Assembly (NCBI RefSeq): GCF_014198245.1
Contig: NZ_JACIHE010000001.1
Coordinates: 1 to 64,000, forward strand
Source of the DNA: Bradyrhizobium sp. cir1
GTDB lineage: Bacteria; Pseudomonadota; Alphaproteobacteria; Rhizobiales; Xanthobacteraceae
Reading direction: 5' to 3'
DNA: 64,000 bases
Shown in pieces: positions 20,159 through 32,191 of the stretch (positions within the stretch are counted from its first letter, which is position 1; each line of letters starts with the position of its first letter). The position numbers and the translations under genes were made by a program. The notes beneath the pieces were generated by a model. The model was not told where the DNA came from. It saw nothing but the letters and a program-made list of their open reading frames with translations, and made no database searches.

Positions 20159-22447
20159 ATGCAGCTTTGGGGTGGCGCGTTGAACAGTCTTGGAATGCTG
20201 CGGTCGGCCGTGTTGGCGACCGCATCCGCTTGGGTTTTGGTGCCGCAGGCATCGTTTGCACAATCATCCACGCAGAGCGGCGCGCAGAACCTGCCGTCCG
20301 TGACCGTCACCGCACCGGAAGCGCGCCGCCGCGCACCCCCGTCCGCCGCGCGCAGTGCGCCGCGGCGATCGGTGCAGGCCATCAACAGAAGCAAGCCGCA
20401 GCCGCAGCGCAACGTCGGCTTCGTCGAGACGCCGCGCGGCCCGGTGCGAGGCTACGTCGCCGGCCGCAGCTCGTCCGGCACCAAGACCGACACGCCGATC
20501 ATGGAGACACCGCAATCGGTGTCCGTCATCGGTGCAGAGCAGATCCGCGACCAGAAGCCGAACAAGCTCGACGAGGTCCTGCGCTACACCGCCGGCGTGC
20601 GGGCAGGGACCTTTGGCGCGGATACGCGCAACGACTGGTGGCTGATCCGCGGCTTCAAGTCCGACGACGTCGGGCTGTTCCTCGATGGCATGCAGCTGTT
20701 CTACACCTCCTATGCGAGCTGGAAGCTCCAGACGCCCAACATGGAGCGCGTCGAGGTGCTGCGCGGACCGTCAGCGGTGCTTTACGGCGGATCGAGCCCG
20801 AGCGGCATCGTCAACGTCATCAGCAAGATGCCGCCGGCCGAGCCGATCCGTTACGTCGAGACCGGCGTCAACAATTTCGGCAACGCCTATGTCGGTTTCG
20901 ATTTCGGCGGGCCGATCGCGACGCAGCCCCAGGATGGCAAGCTGTTCTACCGCGTCGTCGGTCAGGTCCAGAACGGCCCGACGCAGGTCAACTTCACGCC
21001 CGACAACAACTACTTCATCGCGCCGTCGGTGACCTGGAAGCCCGATGCCGACACCACGTTGACGGTGCTGGCGTCGGCCTCCAGGCAGGACACCCGCGGC
21101 ATCAACTTTCTGCCCTATGTCGGCACAGTCACCAATGCTTCGTTCGGCAAGATCCCGACCAGCTTCTTCGCCGGGGATCCCAGCGTCGACAAATTCACGC
21201 GCGAGCAGGAGATGCTCGGCTATCAGTTCGAGCGCCACCTCACCGACGATCTGACGTTCCGGCAGAACGCGCGCTTTGCCCATGTCGACATCACCTATCG
21301 CGGTTACGTCGGCAATGACTACGGCAACCAGGCGACGGCCACGCTCAACCGCTACAATTGGTATGCGAAGAACACGGCCAATCAGGCCGATCTCGACAAC
21401 CAGCTGGAATATCGGTTCAACACCGGCCCGGTGAGACACACGATGCTGTTCGGCCTCGATCTCAAGGGGTATCAGATCGACGACTATCAGGCCTTCGGGT
21501 TTGGCGTGCCCTCGATTAGCATCTTCAATCCCGTCTATGGGGCAGCCGAAACTCCGCTCCCGAGCGCGCCGTTCCGCAACTTCCTCATCACGCAGAAGCA
21601 GGCCGGCACCTATCTTCAGGACCAGATGAAGCTCGGCAATTTCACACTGGTGCTGAGCGGCCGCAACGACTGGGTCGAGACCACGCAAGACGCCCGCGAC
21701 ACCGGCGCAAATGTTGCCAGCCGCAATGACAGCAGGTTCAGCGGGCGCGCCGGCCTGATCTACAATTTCGACAACGGCATTGCGCCCTACGTCTCCTATT
21801 CGACGAGCTACAATCCGATCATCGGCCTGAACGCGCAGAACCAGTTGTTCGTGCCGGAAACCGGCAAGCAGGCCGAAATCGGCGTGAAGGTCGCGCCGAA
21901 GGGATTCGACGGCTATTTCACCGCCTCGCTCTTCGACCTGAAGCGCCAGAACGTCGCGACGACCACCGTGACCACGCCGGTCTTGCAGACCCAGACCGGC
22001 GAGGTGACCTCGCGCGGCATCGAACTCGAGGCGGTGGCCAATGCCACGAAGGAGCTGAAGCTGATCGGCGCCTTCACGGCCTATCATTTGTTCAACAGCC
22101 GGGATCTCGACCCGTCGCTGGTTGGCAAGACGCCGACCAACACGCCTGAGATGCTGGTGTCGGGCTGGGCCGACTACACCTTCAAGGACGGACCACTTGA
22201 GGGCTTCGGCTTCGGCGGCGGCGTCCGCTACATCGGCTCGTCCTGGGCCGATACCGCCAACACCCTCGAGGTTCCCGCAGTGGTGCTTGGCGACCTCGCG
22301 CTCCACTACGAATGGCAGAACTGGCGCACGGCGCTGAACGTGATCAACCTGACCGACAAGATCTATGTCGCGAGCTGCGCGTCGGCCACGTCCTGCTTCT
22401 ACGGCGACCGGCGGCGCGTCACCGCCAGCGTTTCGTACAAATGGTGA
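20159..22447 (+). CDS. TonB-dependent siderophore receptor
   Basis: A 762-residue outer-membrane receptor. A signal peptide (cleavage near ASFAQ, about residue 35) is followed by a Pro/Arg-rich linker and the plug domain (TPQSVSVIGAEQIRDQKPNK, LDEVLRYTAGV, RVEVLRGPSAVLYGGSSPSG). A 22-strand barrel ends in an aromatic residue (SVSYKW). The layout fits the FhuA/FoxA group that imports hydroxamate-type ferric siderophores. The start may be Met1 (20159) or Met13 (20195); neither has a strong ribosome binding site. No transport partners are adjacent, as often in this family. Confidence 0.88.
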   Translation: MQLWGGALNSLGMLRSAVLATASAWVLVPQASFAQSSTQSGAQNLPSVTVTAPEARRRAPPSAARSAPRRSVQAINRSKPQPQRNVGFVETPRGPVRGYVAGRSSSGTKTDTPIMETPQSVSVIGAEQIRDQKPNKLDEVLRYTAGVRAGTFGADTRNDWWLIRGFKSDDVGLFLDGMQLFYTSYASWKLQTPNMERVEVLRGPSAVLYGGSSPSGIVNVISKMPPAEPIRYVETGVNNFGNAYVGFDFGGPIATQPQDGKLFYRVVGQVQNGPTQVNFTPDNNYFIAPSVTWKPDADTTLTVLASASRQDTRGINFLPYVGTVTNASFGKIPTSFFAGDPSVDKFTREQEMLGYQFERHLTDDLTFRQNARFAHVDITYRGYVGNDYGNQATATLNRYNWYAKNTANQADLDNQLEYRFNTGPVRHTMLFGLDLKGYQIDDYQAFGFGVPSISIFNPVYGAAETPLPSAPFRNFLITQKQAGTYLQDQMKLGNFTLVLSGRNDWVETTQDARDTGANVASRNDSRFSGRAGLIYNFDNGIAPYVSYSTSYNPIIGLNAQNQLFVPETGKQAEIGVKVAPKGFDGYFTASLFDLKRQNVATTTVTTPVLQTQTGEVTSRGIELEAVANATKELKLIGAFTAYHLFNSRDLDPSLVGKTPTNTPEMLVSGWADYTFKDGPLEGFGFGGGVRYIGSSWADTANTLEVPAVVLGDLALHYEWQNWRTALNVINLTDKIYVASCASATSCFYGDRRRVTASVSYKW

Positions 22448-23125
22448 GGCAGAGGATGAGGAGAGGCGAGGGTAGCTCCGGGCGCCCCTGATCTCGACCA
22501 TCCCGAGGCTCTACCGACCTGACGACCGCTGATCTTCCATCGGGAGATCGATGAGCTCTCGGGCCATGCCCCCCGGCCCGAAGCTCATGCGAGCGCGGCG
22601 CGCGCGACGCCCTGGCAAGTCGCCGACGCCGCGCTCGCGATCGCCCCCGGGGTGGATGCCGCGCCGACACATTCGCCGGACGAGGCCCGGTCCCGTCGTG
22701 ACGCATGGCTCGTCCGACCCGCCGCGCCTGTGGATACGCATCTTCCCTTGCCCCGCTTGCCGAGCAATATGTCGCCTGGGTGACGGAAAGGGCCACGACG
22801 GACCATTGCCCGGGTCTTGGGTGCGCTGCCGCAGGAAAAACCCGAGCATTTTGACCGGATGCCGTGCGGCAAATCGCGGTCTTAGTCCGCGCACCGCAAT
22901 CTCAGAACAGCCGCCGTGCAAAACTGTGGTCGCCCTTGCTGGACATGGCGATCTGCTCCATACCAGCCGCGGGGTGATTCCGGGATTTTCACCGTTCTGG
23001 GGGCGGCAAAGGGCCTAAAAAGAGCGTGTCTTGCGCCCATTGGTGCACTGCGCTAAGGCTCAGAATAATTCCAAATCGGGACGAATCCGCGGCTCCCCCG
23101 ACGTCGCGGGAAAAAGGGCTCGTCA
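22448..23125. other. intergenic region upstream of nuoA, no supported gene
   Basis: Open frames here on both strands have Arg/Pro-rich compositions typical of shadow frames in GC-rich DNA, and none has a recognisable motif or good ribosome binding site. A 49-codon plus-strand frame at 22705-22854 (MARPTRRACG start, CPGLGCAAAG near the end) is possible but unsupported. The nuo promoter should lie in the last 150 bases; AAAGGG precedes the nuoA ATG. Confidence 0.5.
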
Positions 23126-23491
23126 ATGAGCGGCATTCTACAGAACTATCTTCCACTCGTCGTCTTTATAGGGGTAGCGGGCCTCATCGGCCTCGTGCTG
23201 CTGATCGCGCCGTTCATCGTGGCGTTCCAGCAGCCGGACCCGGAAAAGCTGTCGGCGTATGAGTGCGGTTTCAACGCCTTCGACGACGCGCGAATGAAGT
23301 TCGACGTCCGCTTCTATCTGGTCGCCATCCTCTTCATCATCTTCGACCTCGAGGTGGCGTTCCTGTTTCCCTGGGCGGTGGCGTTCGGCAAGCTCGGCGC
23401 GACCGGCTTCTGGTCGATGGTGGTGTTCCTCGCCGTGCTGACGGTCGGGTTCGCCTATGAATGGAAGAAAGGGGCACTGGAATGGGATTGA
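23126..23491 (+). CDS. nuoA: NADH-quinone oxidoreductase subunit A
   Basis: A 121-residue membrane subunit of complex I with three TM segments. The family motif [43 protein letters not shown] is present in pieces; the ECG cysteine and the Asp/Glu of FDLEVAFL belong to the quinone-site loop and proton path. It is the first gene of the nuo operon, with AAAGGG upstream. Its end overlaps nuoB by ten bases. Confidence 0.96.
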   Translation: MSGILQNYLPLVVFIGVAGLIGLVLLIAPFIVAFQQPDPEKLSAYECGFNAFDDARMKFDVRFYLVAILFIIFDLEVAFLFPWAVAFGKLGATGFWSMVVFLAVLTVGFAYEWKKGALEWD

Positions 23492-24069
23492 ACACTGCAC
23501 CGCCCGCCGGTTCGGTCGTTGCACCGGCCCCCAAGGGCATCCTGGATCCGTCGACCGGCAAGCCGGTCGGGGCCAATGATCCGTTCTTCCTCGAGGTCAA
23601 TTCCGAGCTGTCCGACAAGGGCTTCTTCGTGGCCGCGACCGACGACCTCATCACCTGGGCGCGCACCGGCTCGTTGATGTGGATGACCTTCGGTCTCGCC
23701 TGCTGCGCCGTCGAGATGATGCAGGTGTCGATGCCGCGCTACGACGTCGAGCGCTTCGGCTTCGCCCCGCGTGCCTCGCCGCGCCAGTCCGACGTGATGA
23801 TCGTCGCGGGAACCCTGACCAACAAGATGGCGCCCGCGCTGCGCAAGGTCTACGACCAGATGCCGGAGCCGCGCTACGTCATCTCGATGGGCTCCTGCGC
23901 CAATGGCGGCGGCTACTACCACTATTCCTACTCGGTCGTGCGCGGCTGCGACCGTATCGTGCCGATCGACATCTACGTGCCGGGCTGCCCGCCCACGGCG
24001 GAAGCGCTGCTCTACGGCGTGCTGCTGCTGCAGAAGAAGATCCGGCGCACCGGCACCATCGAACGCTAA
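23482..24069 (+). CDS. nuoB: NADH-quinone oxidoreductase subunit B (cluster N2)
   Basis: A 195-residue peripheral-arm subunit carrying the terminal 4Fe-4S cluster N2 that reduces quinone. Ligand motifs are the double cysteine in [16 protein letters not shown] and VPGCPP. The N-terminus is extended by about 40 residues ([12 protein letters not shown]) as in other alphaproteobacteria. The ATG lies inside the nuoA end, giving translational coupling. The next gene starts 12 bases later. Confidence 0.97.
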   Translation: MGLNTAPPAGSVVAPAPKGILDPSTGKPVGANDPFFLEVNSELSDKGFFVAATDDLITWARTGSLMWMTFGLACCAVEMMQVSMPRYDVERFGFAPRASPRQSDVMIVAGTLTNKMAPALRKVYDQMPEPRYVISMGSCANGGGYYHYSYSVVRGCDRIVPIDIYVPGCPPTAEALLYGVLLLQKKIRRTGTIER

Positions 24070-24080
24070 GGTTTTACGTC

Positions 24081-24692
24081 ATGGACGACGGCAAGCTCGA
24101 GGCCCTTGGGCAAACGATCGTTAGCGCGCTTCCGGGCGCCGCCACCGGTCACACGGTGGCCTTCAACCAACTCACGGTTGATGTCGAGGCCGGCAAGATC
24201 GTCGAGGTGGTCAAGTACCTCCGCGACGATCCGAGCTGCCGTTTCGTCAACATCACCGACGTGACCGCGGTCGATTACCCCTCGCGCGAAAAGCGCTTCG
24301 ACGTGATCTATCATTTCCTGTCACCGACCCTGAACACGCGGATCCGGCTGCGTGTCGCCGCCGACGAGACCACGCAGGTTCCGTCGCTGATCGACGTGTT
24401 CCCTGGCGCCGACTGGTTCGAGCGCGAGGCCTACGACCTCTACGGCGTGTTCTTCGTCGGCCATCCCGACATGCGCCGCATCCTCACCGATTACGGTTTC
24501 GAGGGGCACCCGCTGCGCAAGGATTTTCCGCTCACCGGCTTCGTCGAGGTCCGCTACGACGACCAGGAGAAGCGGGTGGTGTACGAGCCTGTCCGGCTCA
24601 ACCAGGAATTCCGCAAGTTTGATTTCTTGTCGCCGTGGGAAGGCGCGGACTATCCGCTGCCTGGCGACGAAAAGGCGGGGCCGAAGGTCTGA
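24081..24692 (+). CDS. nuoC: NADH-quinone oxidoreductase subunit C
   Basis: A 203-residue 30-kDa-type subunit of the complex I connecting module. Conserved segments are [40 protein letters not shown] and [20 protein letters not shown] with the [14 protein letters not shown] end. nuoC and nuoD are separate genes here, not fused as in E. coli. The ATG at 24081 is 12 bases after nuoB. Confidence 0.96.
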   Translation: MDDGKLEALGQTIVSALPGAATGHTVAFNQLTVDVEAGKIVEVVKYLRDDPSCRFVNITDVTAVDYPSREKRFDVIYHFLSPTLNTRIRLRVAADETTQVPSLIDVFPGADWFEREAYDLYGVFFVGHPDMRRILTDYGFEGHPLRKDFPLTGFVEVRYDDQEKRVVYEPVRLNQEFRKFDFLSPWEGADYPLPGDEKAGPKV

Positions 24693-24694
24693 TC

Positions 24695-25891
24695 ATGAAT
24701 GAACAACCTGAGAACCTCAGAAACTTCACCATCAATTTCGGTCCGCAACACCCGGCGGCACACGGTGTGTTGCGTCTCGTGCTGGAGCTTGACGGCGAGA
24801 TCGTCGCGCGCGTCGACCCGCATATCGGCCTGCTTCACCGCGGCACCGAAAAGCTGATCGAGCAGAAGACCTATCTCCAGGCGATCCCGTATTTCGACCG
24901 CCTCGACTACGTCGCGCCGATGAACCAGGAGCACGCCTTCTGCCTCGCCGCCGAAAGGTTGCTCGGCATCGAGGTGCCGCGCCGCGGCCAGCTCATCCGC
25001 GTGCTCTATTGCGAGATCGGCCGCATCCTGTCGCACCTTCTCAACGTCACCACGCAGGCGATGGACGTCGGCGCGCTGACCCCGCCGCTGTGGGGCTTCG
25101 AAGAGCGTGAAAAGCTGATGGTGTTCTACGAGCGCGCCTCGGGCAGCCGCATGCATGCGGCCTTCTTCCGCGTCGGCGGCGTGCATCAGGACCTGCCGCA
25201 GAAGCTGGTCGACGACATCGAGGCCTGGTGCGATCCGTTCCTGAAAGTGGTCGAGGACCTCGACCGCCTGCTGACCGCCAACCGCATCTTCAAGCAGCGC
25301 AACGTCGACATCGGCGTGGTGCCGCTGAAGGAAGCCTGGGAGTGGGGTTTCTCGGGCGTGATGGTGCGCGGCTCGGGCGCGGCCTGGGACCTGCGCAAGT
25401 CGCAGCCCTATGAGTGCTACGCCGAGATAGATTTCGACATCCCGATCGGCAAGAACGGCGACTGCTACGACCGCTACCTGATCCGCATGGAAGAGATGCG
25501 TCAGTCCATACGCATCATGAAGCAGTGCATCCAGAAGCTGAACGCGCCGGAGGGGAAGGGCCCCGTCGTCGTCGCCGACAACAAGGTCGCCCCGCCGCGC
25601 CGCGGCGAGATGAAGCGCTCGATGGAAGCGCTGATCCATCACTTCAAGCTCTACACCGAAGGCGTCCACGTGCCGGCTGGCGAGGTCTATGCCGCGGTCG
25701 AGGCGCCCAAGGGCGAGTTCGGCGTCTATCTGGTCTCGGACGGCACCAACAAGCCCTACAAGTGCAAGATCCGCGCGCCCGGCTTTGCCCATCTGCAGGC
25801 CATGGACCACATCTGCCGCGGCCATCTGCTCGCCGACGTCTCGGCGATCCTGGGCTCGCTCGACATCGTGTTCGGAGAGGTCGATCGGTGA
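24695..25891 (+). CDS. nuoD: NADH-quinone oxidoreductase subunit D
   Basis: A 398-residue 49-kDa-type subunit forming the quinone-binding cavity with NuoB. Motifs include [21 protein letters not shown] with the quinone-site His, [31 protein letters not shown], and [11 protein letters not shown] at the C-terminus. The start MNEQPENL is two bases after the nuoC stop. Its TGA overlaps the ATG of the following methyltransferase gene. That gene is discussed as a possible modifier of this subunit, because NuoD orthologues are arginine-methylated in mitochondria. Confidence 0.97.
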   Translation: MNEQPENLRNFTINFGPQHPAAHGVLRLVLELDGEIVARVDPHIGLLHRGTEKLIEQKTYLQAIPYFDRLDYVAPMNQEHAFCLAAERLLGIEVPRRGQLIRVLYCEIGRILSHLLNVTTQAMDVGALTPPLWGFEEREKLMVFYERASGSRMHAAFFRVGGVHQDLPQKLVDDIEAWCDPFLKVVEDLDRLLTANRIFKQRNVDIGVVPLKEAWEWGFSGVMVRGSGAAWDLRKSQPYECYAEIDFDIPIGKNGDCYDRYLIRMEEMRQSIRIMKQCIQKLNAPEGKGPVVVADNKVAPPRRGEMKRSMEALIHHFKLYTEGVHVPAGEVYAAVEAPKGEFGVYLVSDGTNKPYKCKIRAPGFAHLQAMDHICRGHLLADVSAILGSLDIVFGEVDR

Positions 25892-26853
25892 TGGCGCAGG
25901 CGCCAATCCAGTTTGACCGCGCCTCGGGGGCCCTTGAAGGGGCCAACCTGTGGGAGCGGACGGCTGCCTTGGCGCTGGTGACGGGATCGAAGATCTCCTC
26001 GCACTTCTCGCACATGGGCTACATCGCCTGCGCCAACCTGCTGGCGAAGACGCTGCCCAAGCGCAACATCGCGATCAAGCTCAACCCCGACGCCGTGTTC
26101 GAATTTCCCTACGGCGACGGCTACTGGAGCAAGCTGCTCAACCGCTCCTATAACTACGAAGACGAGCTCGAGCTGCTGTTCGCCGATAGCGTCGACGTCG
26201 ACTACACGCTGCTCGATTGCGGCGCCAATTACGGCTACTGGTCGGTGCTGGTGTCGAGCAGGCCGTTCGGCTCGCACAAGGCGATCGCGATCGAGCCGTC
26301 GGGCCAGAACTATCCGAAGCTCGCCAACAACGCCCGCGTCAACGGCGATCGCTTCGAGACCATGAAATGCGCCATCGGCGCGGCCCGCGGCACTGCGCGG
26401 CTCTCCGGCACCAAGCACGAGGCCTTCAGCATCGCCGGCGACCCGTCGGCAGGCGGCGAAGAGGTGCCGGTCATTGCGCTGGATAATCTGATCGACGACG
26501 GCAGGATCGCCGCCAGCGGCAAGTACCTGATCAAGCTCGACGTCGAGGGCGTCGAGATCGAAGCGATCAAGGGCGGCGCCCGGCTGCTCCAGGCCGACAG
26601 CGTCGTCATGTGCGAGGAGCACGGCAGCGACCGCAGTCACGCGGTGTCGCGCTACATCCTCGAGCAGACCCCGCTGAAGCTGATCGTGTTCGATCCGCGC
26701 AGCAACCGGATGGAGACCGTGACCGAGCTGTCGATCCTCGACCGCATCAAGGTCTCGACCCACGTCGGCTACAACGTTTTCGGCACCGCAAGCGCATTCT
26801 GGCAGGACAGGATCGACGCCCTGAATGCCAAGACCGCGCGCCGCCTGCAGTGA
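25891..26853 (+). CDS. FkbM-family methyltransferase inserted in the nuo operon
   Basis: A 320-residue protein unrelated to complex I subunits. The FkbM methyltransferase core is visible: SAM motif I DCGANYG (residues 109-115), AIAIEPSGQNYPKLANN with the acidic ribose-binding Glu near 135, and IKLDVEGVEIEAIKGG (214-229). The first 100 residues form a separate domain with HFSHMGYIACANLLAK and EFPYGDGYWSKLL. Start and nuoD stop share a base (TGATG), so translation is coupled, and nuoE follows after 12 bases. FkbM enzymes usually O-methylate sugars or polyketides. Its substrate here is unknown; modification of a complex I subunit is only a hypothesis. Confidence 0.88.
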   Translation: MAQAPIQFDRASGALEGANLWERTAALALVTGSKISSHFSHMGYIACANLLAKTLPKRNIAIKLNPDAVFEFPYGDGYWSKLLNRSYNYEDELELLFADSVDVDYTLLDCGANYGYWSVLVSSRPFGSHKAIAIEPSGQNYPKLANNARVNGDRFETMKCAIGAARGTARLSGTKHEAFSIAGDPSAGGEEVPVIALDNLIDDGRIAASGKYLIKLDVEGVEIEAIKGGARLLQADSVVMCEEHGSDRSHAVSRYILEQTPLKLIVFDPRSNRMETVTELSILDRIKVSTHVGYNVFGTASAFWQDRIDALNAKTARRLQ

Positions 26854-26865
26854 GAGATTGAAGAG

Positions 26866-27477
26866 ATGTCCGTTCGCCGATTAGCACCGAAGGAAGTCCA
26901 GCCCGCGAGCTTCGCGTTCACGGAGGAGAACCTCGCGTTCGCCAGGCAGCAGATCGCGAAATATCCGGCCGGGCGCCAGGCCTCCGCCGTCATCGCCATC
27001 CTGTGGCGGGCGCAGGAGCAGCACGACGGCTGGGTCTCGGAAGCCGCGATCCGCGTCATCGCCGACATGCTCGACATGCCCTATATCCGCGTGCTGGAAG
27101 TGGCGACTTTCTACACCATGTTCCAGCTCGCCCCGGTCGGCAAGAAGGCCCATGTCCAGGTCTGCGGCACCACGCCGTGCCGCCTGCGCGGCGCCGAGGA
27201 TCTCATCCACGTCTGCGAGCACCGCATCCATCACGAGCCCTTCCATCTCTCCAAGGACGGCAATTTCAGCTGGGAGGAGGTCGAGTGCCTGGGCGCCTGC
27301 GTGAACGCGCCGATGGTGCTGATCGGCAAGGACACCTATGAGGACCTGACCAAGGAAAGCTTCGGCAAGGTGCTCGACGGCTTTGCTTCGGGCAACCCGC
27401 CCAAGCCCGGCCCGCAGAACGGCCGCCAGTTCTCGGCGCCGATCACCGGGCCGACCACGCTGAAGGAGACCACCTGA
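26866..27477 (+). CDS. nuoE: NADH-quinone oxidoreductase subunit E (cluster N1a)
   Basis: A 203-residue thioredoxin-fold subunit of the NADH dehydrogenase module, carrying the 2Fe-2S cluster N1a. Ligands are in CGTTPC and CLGAC. The segment [37 protein letters not shown] is spread through the N-terminal helical half. The C-terminal tail ([20 protein letters not shown]) is the usual alphaproteobacterial extension. Its stop overlaps the start of the small ORF that follows. Confidence 0.96.
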   Translation: MSVRRLAPKEVQPASFAFTEENLAFARQQIAKYPAGRQASAVIAILWRAQEQHDGWVSEAAIRVIADMLDMPYIRVLEVATFYTMFQLAPVGKKAHVQVCGTTPCRLRGAEDLIHVCEHRIHHEPFHLSKDGNFSWEEVECLGACVNAPMVLIGKDTYEDLTKESFGKVLDGFASGNPPKPGPQNGRQFSAPITGPTTLKETT

Positions 27478-27683
27478 TGCGTGGTCTCTCGTCGCCTTCG
27501 GTGCAGGGGAACGGTGCCATGAAGAAGTGGGGCTTCATCGCGATGCATGCCGGCGTCGCGGCTGCCTTCATCTTTCTCCTGCAACGCTTCAGCCTGAACG
27601 CGTCGCTGGAATCCAGTCTGCTCTGGGCGCTGACCTTCGCCGTCTGCGCCGCCGGACTCGCCTACAAGCAGTCCAATCGTTGA
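27477..27683 (+). CDS. small two-span membrane protein between nuoE and nuoF
   Basis: A 68-residue protein, or 54 if it starts at MKKWGFIAM (27519). Two hydrophobic segments are seen (residues 20-36 and 46-63: GVAAAFIFLLQRF and LLWALTFAVCAAGLAY) with a short loop, and the C-terminus is KQSNR. The upstream ATG overlaps the nuoE stop (TGATG) and nuoF starts 15 bases after its end, so it is embedded in the operon. It has no similarity that I recognise to the 14 core subunits. It may be an accessory or assembly protein. Confidence 0.65.
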   Translation: MRGLSSPSVQGNGAMKKWGFIAMHAGVAAAFIFLLQRFSLNASLESSLLWALTFAVCAAGLAYKQSNR

Positions 27684-27698
27684 TCGGAAAGCACTGAT

Positions 27699-29024
<1,326 letters not shown>

Positions 29025-29029
29025 GAGAC

Positions 29030-31105
29030 ATGACCAAGCTCATCATCGACGGCAAAGAGATCGATGTCCCCGCCGAATACACGCTGCTTCAGGCGTGCGA
29101 GGCGGCCGGCGCCGAGATTCCGCGCTTCTGCTATCACGAGCGGCTGTCGATCGCCGGCAATTGCCGGATGTGCCTCGTCGAGGTGAAGGGCGGCCCGAAG
29201 CCGGTCGCCAGCTGCGCCTGGGGCGTGCGCGACTGCCGTCCGGGTCCGAAGGGCGAGCCGCCGGAGATCTCCACGCGTTCGCCGATGGTGAAGAAGGCGC
29301 GCGAAGGCGTGATGGAATTCCTTCTCATCAACCATCCGCTGGACTGCCCGATCTGCGACCAGGGCGGCGAGTGCGATCTGCAGGACCAGGCGATGGGCTA
29401 TGGTGTCGACACCAGCCGCTTCGCCGAGAACAAGCGCGCCGTCGAGGACAAATATCTCGGTGCGCTGGTCAAGACCTCGATGAACCGCTGCATCCAGTGC
29501 ACGCGCTGCGTCCGCTTCTCGGCGGAAGTCGCGGGCGCGCCCGAGATGGGCGCCACCGGCCGCGGCGAGGACATGGAGATCACGACCTATCTCGAGCATG
29601 CGCTGACATCGGAGCTGCAGGGCAATCTCGTCGACATCTGCCCGGTCGGCGCGCTGACCTCAAAACCCTACGCGTTCGCGGCGCGTCCCTGGGAGCTCGG
29701 CAAGACCCAGTCGATCGACGTCATGGACGGCGTGGGATCGGCGATCCGGGTCGACACCCGCGGCCGTGAAGTGATGCGCGTGCTGCCGCGTATCAACGAG
29801 GCCGTGAACGAGGAGTGGATCTCCGACAAGACCCGACACATCGTCGACGGCCTGCGCACCCAGCGCCTCGACCGGCCCTATATCCGTGAGGCCGGTAAGT
29901 TGCGCGCGGCAAGCTGGACCGAGGCCTTCGCCACGATCGCCGCGAAGGCGGCGCGCACCGACGGCAAGCGCATCGGCGCGATCGCCGGCGACCTCGCCGG
30001 TGTCGAGGAGATGTTCGCGCTGAAGGACCTCTTGGCCAAGTACGGCTCGAACAATCTGGCGGTGCAGGGCGGCGACGCCTTCGACCCCGCGCTCGGCCGT
30101 GGCTCCTATATCTTCAATCCGACGCTGGTCGGCGTCGAGCAGGCGGACGCGCTGCTTATCATCGGCGCGAATCCGCGGAAAGAGGCGGCCGTGTTCAACG
30201 CCCGCATCCGCAAGCGCTGGCGCGCCGGCGGCTTCAAGGTCGGCGTGATCGGCGCCAAGGCCGATCTGACTTACGACTACGATCATCTCGGCGCGGGCAC
30301 CGAGACGCTCGGCGAGCTCGCGGCCGGCAAGCACTCTTTCATGGACGTGCTGAAGAACGCCAAGCACCCGATCATCCTGGTCGGCGCGGGCGCGGCCGCC
30401 CGTCACGACGGCGCCGCCATTCTCGCAGCTAGCGCCAAGCTCGCGCTCGATATCGGCGCGGTCAAGGACGGCTGGAACGGGTTTGGCGTGCTGCACGAGA
30501 CCGCCTCGCGCGTCGGCGCGCTCGACATCGGCTTCGCCGCAACCGCAGGTGGGCTGAATGCCGCGCAGATGACGACGTTCGGCACGCTGGACCTGCTGTT
30601 CCTGCTTGGCGCCGACGAGATCAAGGCGCCGGACGGCACCTTCGTCGTCTATATCGGCACCCATGGCGATCGCGGCGCGCACCGCGCCGACGTCATCCTG
30701 CCGGCCGCCGCCTACACCGAGAAGTCCGCGATCTACGTCAACACCGAAGGCCGTGTGCAGATGACCGGCCGCGCCGCGTTCCCGCCGGGCGAAGCCCGCG
30801 AGGACTGGGCGATCATCCGTGCGCTGTCGGAAGCGCTCGGCAAGAAGCTCGGCTATGACTCGCTTGCCGCGCTGCGCCAGGCGATCTTCAAGGCCGTGCC
30901 GCATCTGATCCGTCTCGACCAGATCGAGGCCGGCTCCGCCGACCAGGTCAAGAAGCTGGCGGGGAAGGGCGGTTCGCCCGAGAAGGCGCCGTTCAAGCCG
31001 CTGGTCGAGGACTTCTATTTGACCAACCCAATCGCGCGTGCGTCCGCCGTGATGGCGGAATGCTCGCGGCTTGCCTCCGGGCAGATGCTGACCGCAGCGG
31101 AGTGA
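29030..31105 (+). CDS. nuoG: NADH-quinone oxidoreductase subunit G
   Basis: A 691-residue iron-sulfur subunit. The N-terminal ferredoxin domain holds N1b ligands ([15 protein letters not shown] and SCAW). N5 ligands are in [15 protein letters not shown]4 ligands are in [12 protein letters not shown] and [11 protein letters not shown] degenerate molybdopterin oxidoreductase-like domain fills the rest. It is shorter than the E. coli protein (about 900) and of the usual alphaproteobacterial size. Five bases separate it from nuoF. Confidence 0.96.
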   Translation: MTKLIIDGKEIDVPAEYTLLQACEAAGAEIPRFCYHERLSIAGNCRMCLVEVKGGPKPVASCAWGVRDCRPGPKGEPPEISTRSPMVKKAREGVMEFLLINHPLDCPICDQGGECDLQDQAMGYGVDTSRFAENKRAVEDKYLGALVKTSMNRCIQCTRCVRFSAEVAGAPEMGATGRGEDMEITTYLEHALTSELQGNLVDICPVGALTSKPYAFAARPWELGKTQSIDVMDGVGSAIRVDTRGREVMRVLPRINEAVNEEWISDKTRHIVDGLRTQRLDRPYIREAGKLRAASWTEAFATIAAKAARTDGKRIGAIAGDLAGVEEMFALKDLLAKYGSNNLAVQGGDAFDPALGRGSYIFNPTLVGVEQADALLIIGANPRKEAAVFNARIRKRWRAGGFKVGVIGAKADLTYDYDHLGAGTETLGELAAGKHSFMDVLKNAKHPIILVGAGAAARHDGAAILAASAKLALDIGAVKDGWNGFGVLHETASRVGALDIGFAATAGGLNAAQMTTFGTLDLLFLLGADEIKAPDGTFVVYIGTHGDRGAHRADVILPAAAYTEKSAIYVNTEGRVQMTGRAAFPPGEAREDWAIIRALSEALGKKLGYDSLAALRQAIFKAVPHLIRLDQIEAGSADQVKKLAGKGGSPEKAPFKPLVEDFYLTNPIARASAVMAECSRLASGQMLTAAE

Positions 31106-31115
31106 GCGTGATCTG

Positions 31116-32183
31116 ATGGAATTCTTCGAAAGCGCATTCTGGACCGGGTTCCTCTGGCCGCTGATCATCATGGTTGCGGAGAGCGTCCTGGTGCTCGTCG
31201 TCCTGCTCGTGGCGATCGCCTACATCCTGCTCGCCGACCGCAAGATCTGGGCGGCGGTGCAGATCCGCCGCGGCCCGAACGTGGTCGGCCCCTGGGGCCT
31301 GCTGCAGTCCTTCGCCGACCTGCTGAAGTTCGTGCTGAAGGAGCCAATCATCCCGGCCGGCGCCAACAAGGGCGTGTTCCTGCTGGCGCCACTGGTGTCC
31401 TGCGTGCTCGCGCTCGCGGCCTGGGCGGTGATCCCGACCAATCTCGGCTGGGTGATCTCCGACATCAATGTCGGCGTCCTCTTCATCTTCGCGATCTCGT
31501 CGCTGTCGATCTACGGCATCATCATGGCCGGCTGGTCGTCCAACTCGAAGTACCCGTTCCTGGCCGCGCTGCGCTCGGCAGCGCAGATGGTGTCCTATGA
31601 AGTCTCGATCGGCTTCGTCATCATCACGGTGCTGCTGTGTGCCGGCACGCTGAACCTGTCGGCGGTGGTCGAGGCCCAGCATGCGCGCGGCCTTGCCAGC
31701 CTGATCGGGCTGCCGCAGCTCACCATCCTGAACTGGTATGTCTGGCCGCTGTTCCCGATGTTCGTGGTGTTCTACGTCTCGGCGCTGGCGGAAACCAACC
31801 GTCCGCCCTTCGACCTCGTCGAAGCGGAATCCGAGCTCGTCGCCGGCTTCATGGTCGAGTACGGCTCGACGCCGTATCTGCTGTTCATGCTCGGCGAGTA
31901 CGTCGCGATCGTCACGATGTGCGCGCTGGCGACGATCCTGTTCCTCGGGGGCTGGCTGCCGCCGGTGGATCTGCCGCCCTTCAACTGGGTGCCGGGGATC
32001 ATCTGGTTCTCGCTGAAAGTGTTCTTCATGTTCTTCCTGTTCGCGATGGCGAAGGCGATCGTGCCGCGCTACCGCTACGATCAACTGATGCGCCTCGGCT
32101 GGAAGGTGTTCCTGCCGCTGTCGCTGGCGATGGTGATCGTGGTGGCCGGCGTGCTGCATTTCGCCGGCATCGCGCCGAAGTGA
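31116..32183 (+). CDS. nuoH: NADH-quinone oxidoreductase subunit H
   Basis: A 355-residue membrane subunit of eight TM segments at the junction of the two arms. The hallmark [21 protein letters not shown] is in the first cytoplasmic loop, and [20 protein letters not shown] in the loop lining the quinone channel is intact. The C-terminus [19 protein letters not shown] is typical. It lies 10 bases after nuoG. Confidence 0.96.
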   Translation: MEFFESAFWTGFLWPLIIMVAESVLVLVVLLVAIAYILLADRKIWAAVQIRRGPNVVGPWGLLQSFADLLKFVLKEPIIPAGANKGVFLLAPLVSCVLALAAWAVIPTNLGWVISDINVGVLFIFAISSLSIYGIIMAGWSSNSKYPFLAALRSAAQMVSYEVSIGFVIITVLLCAGTLNLSAVVEAQHARGLASLIGLPQLTILNWYVWPLFPMFVVFYVSALAETNRPPFDLVEAESELVAGFMVEYGSTPYLLFMLGEYVAIVTMCALATILFLGGWLPPVDLPPFNWVPGIIWFSLKVFFMFFLFAMAKAIVPRYRYDQLMRLGWKVFLPLSLAMVIVVAGVLHFAGIAPK

Positions 32184-32191
32184 GGGCCGTC

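Noticed and set aside
22705..22854. A 49-codon plus-strand frame upstream of nuoA
   Set aside because: It has no ribosome binding site, no recognised family, and surrounding sequence with decayed-looking frames.
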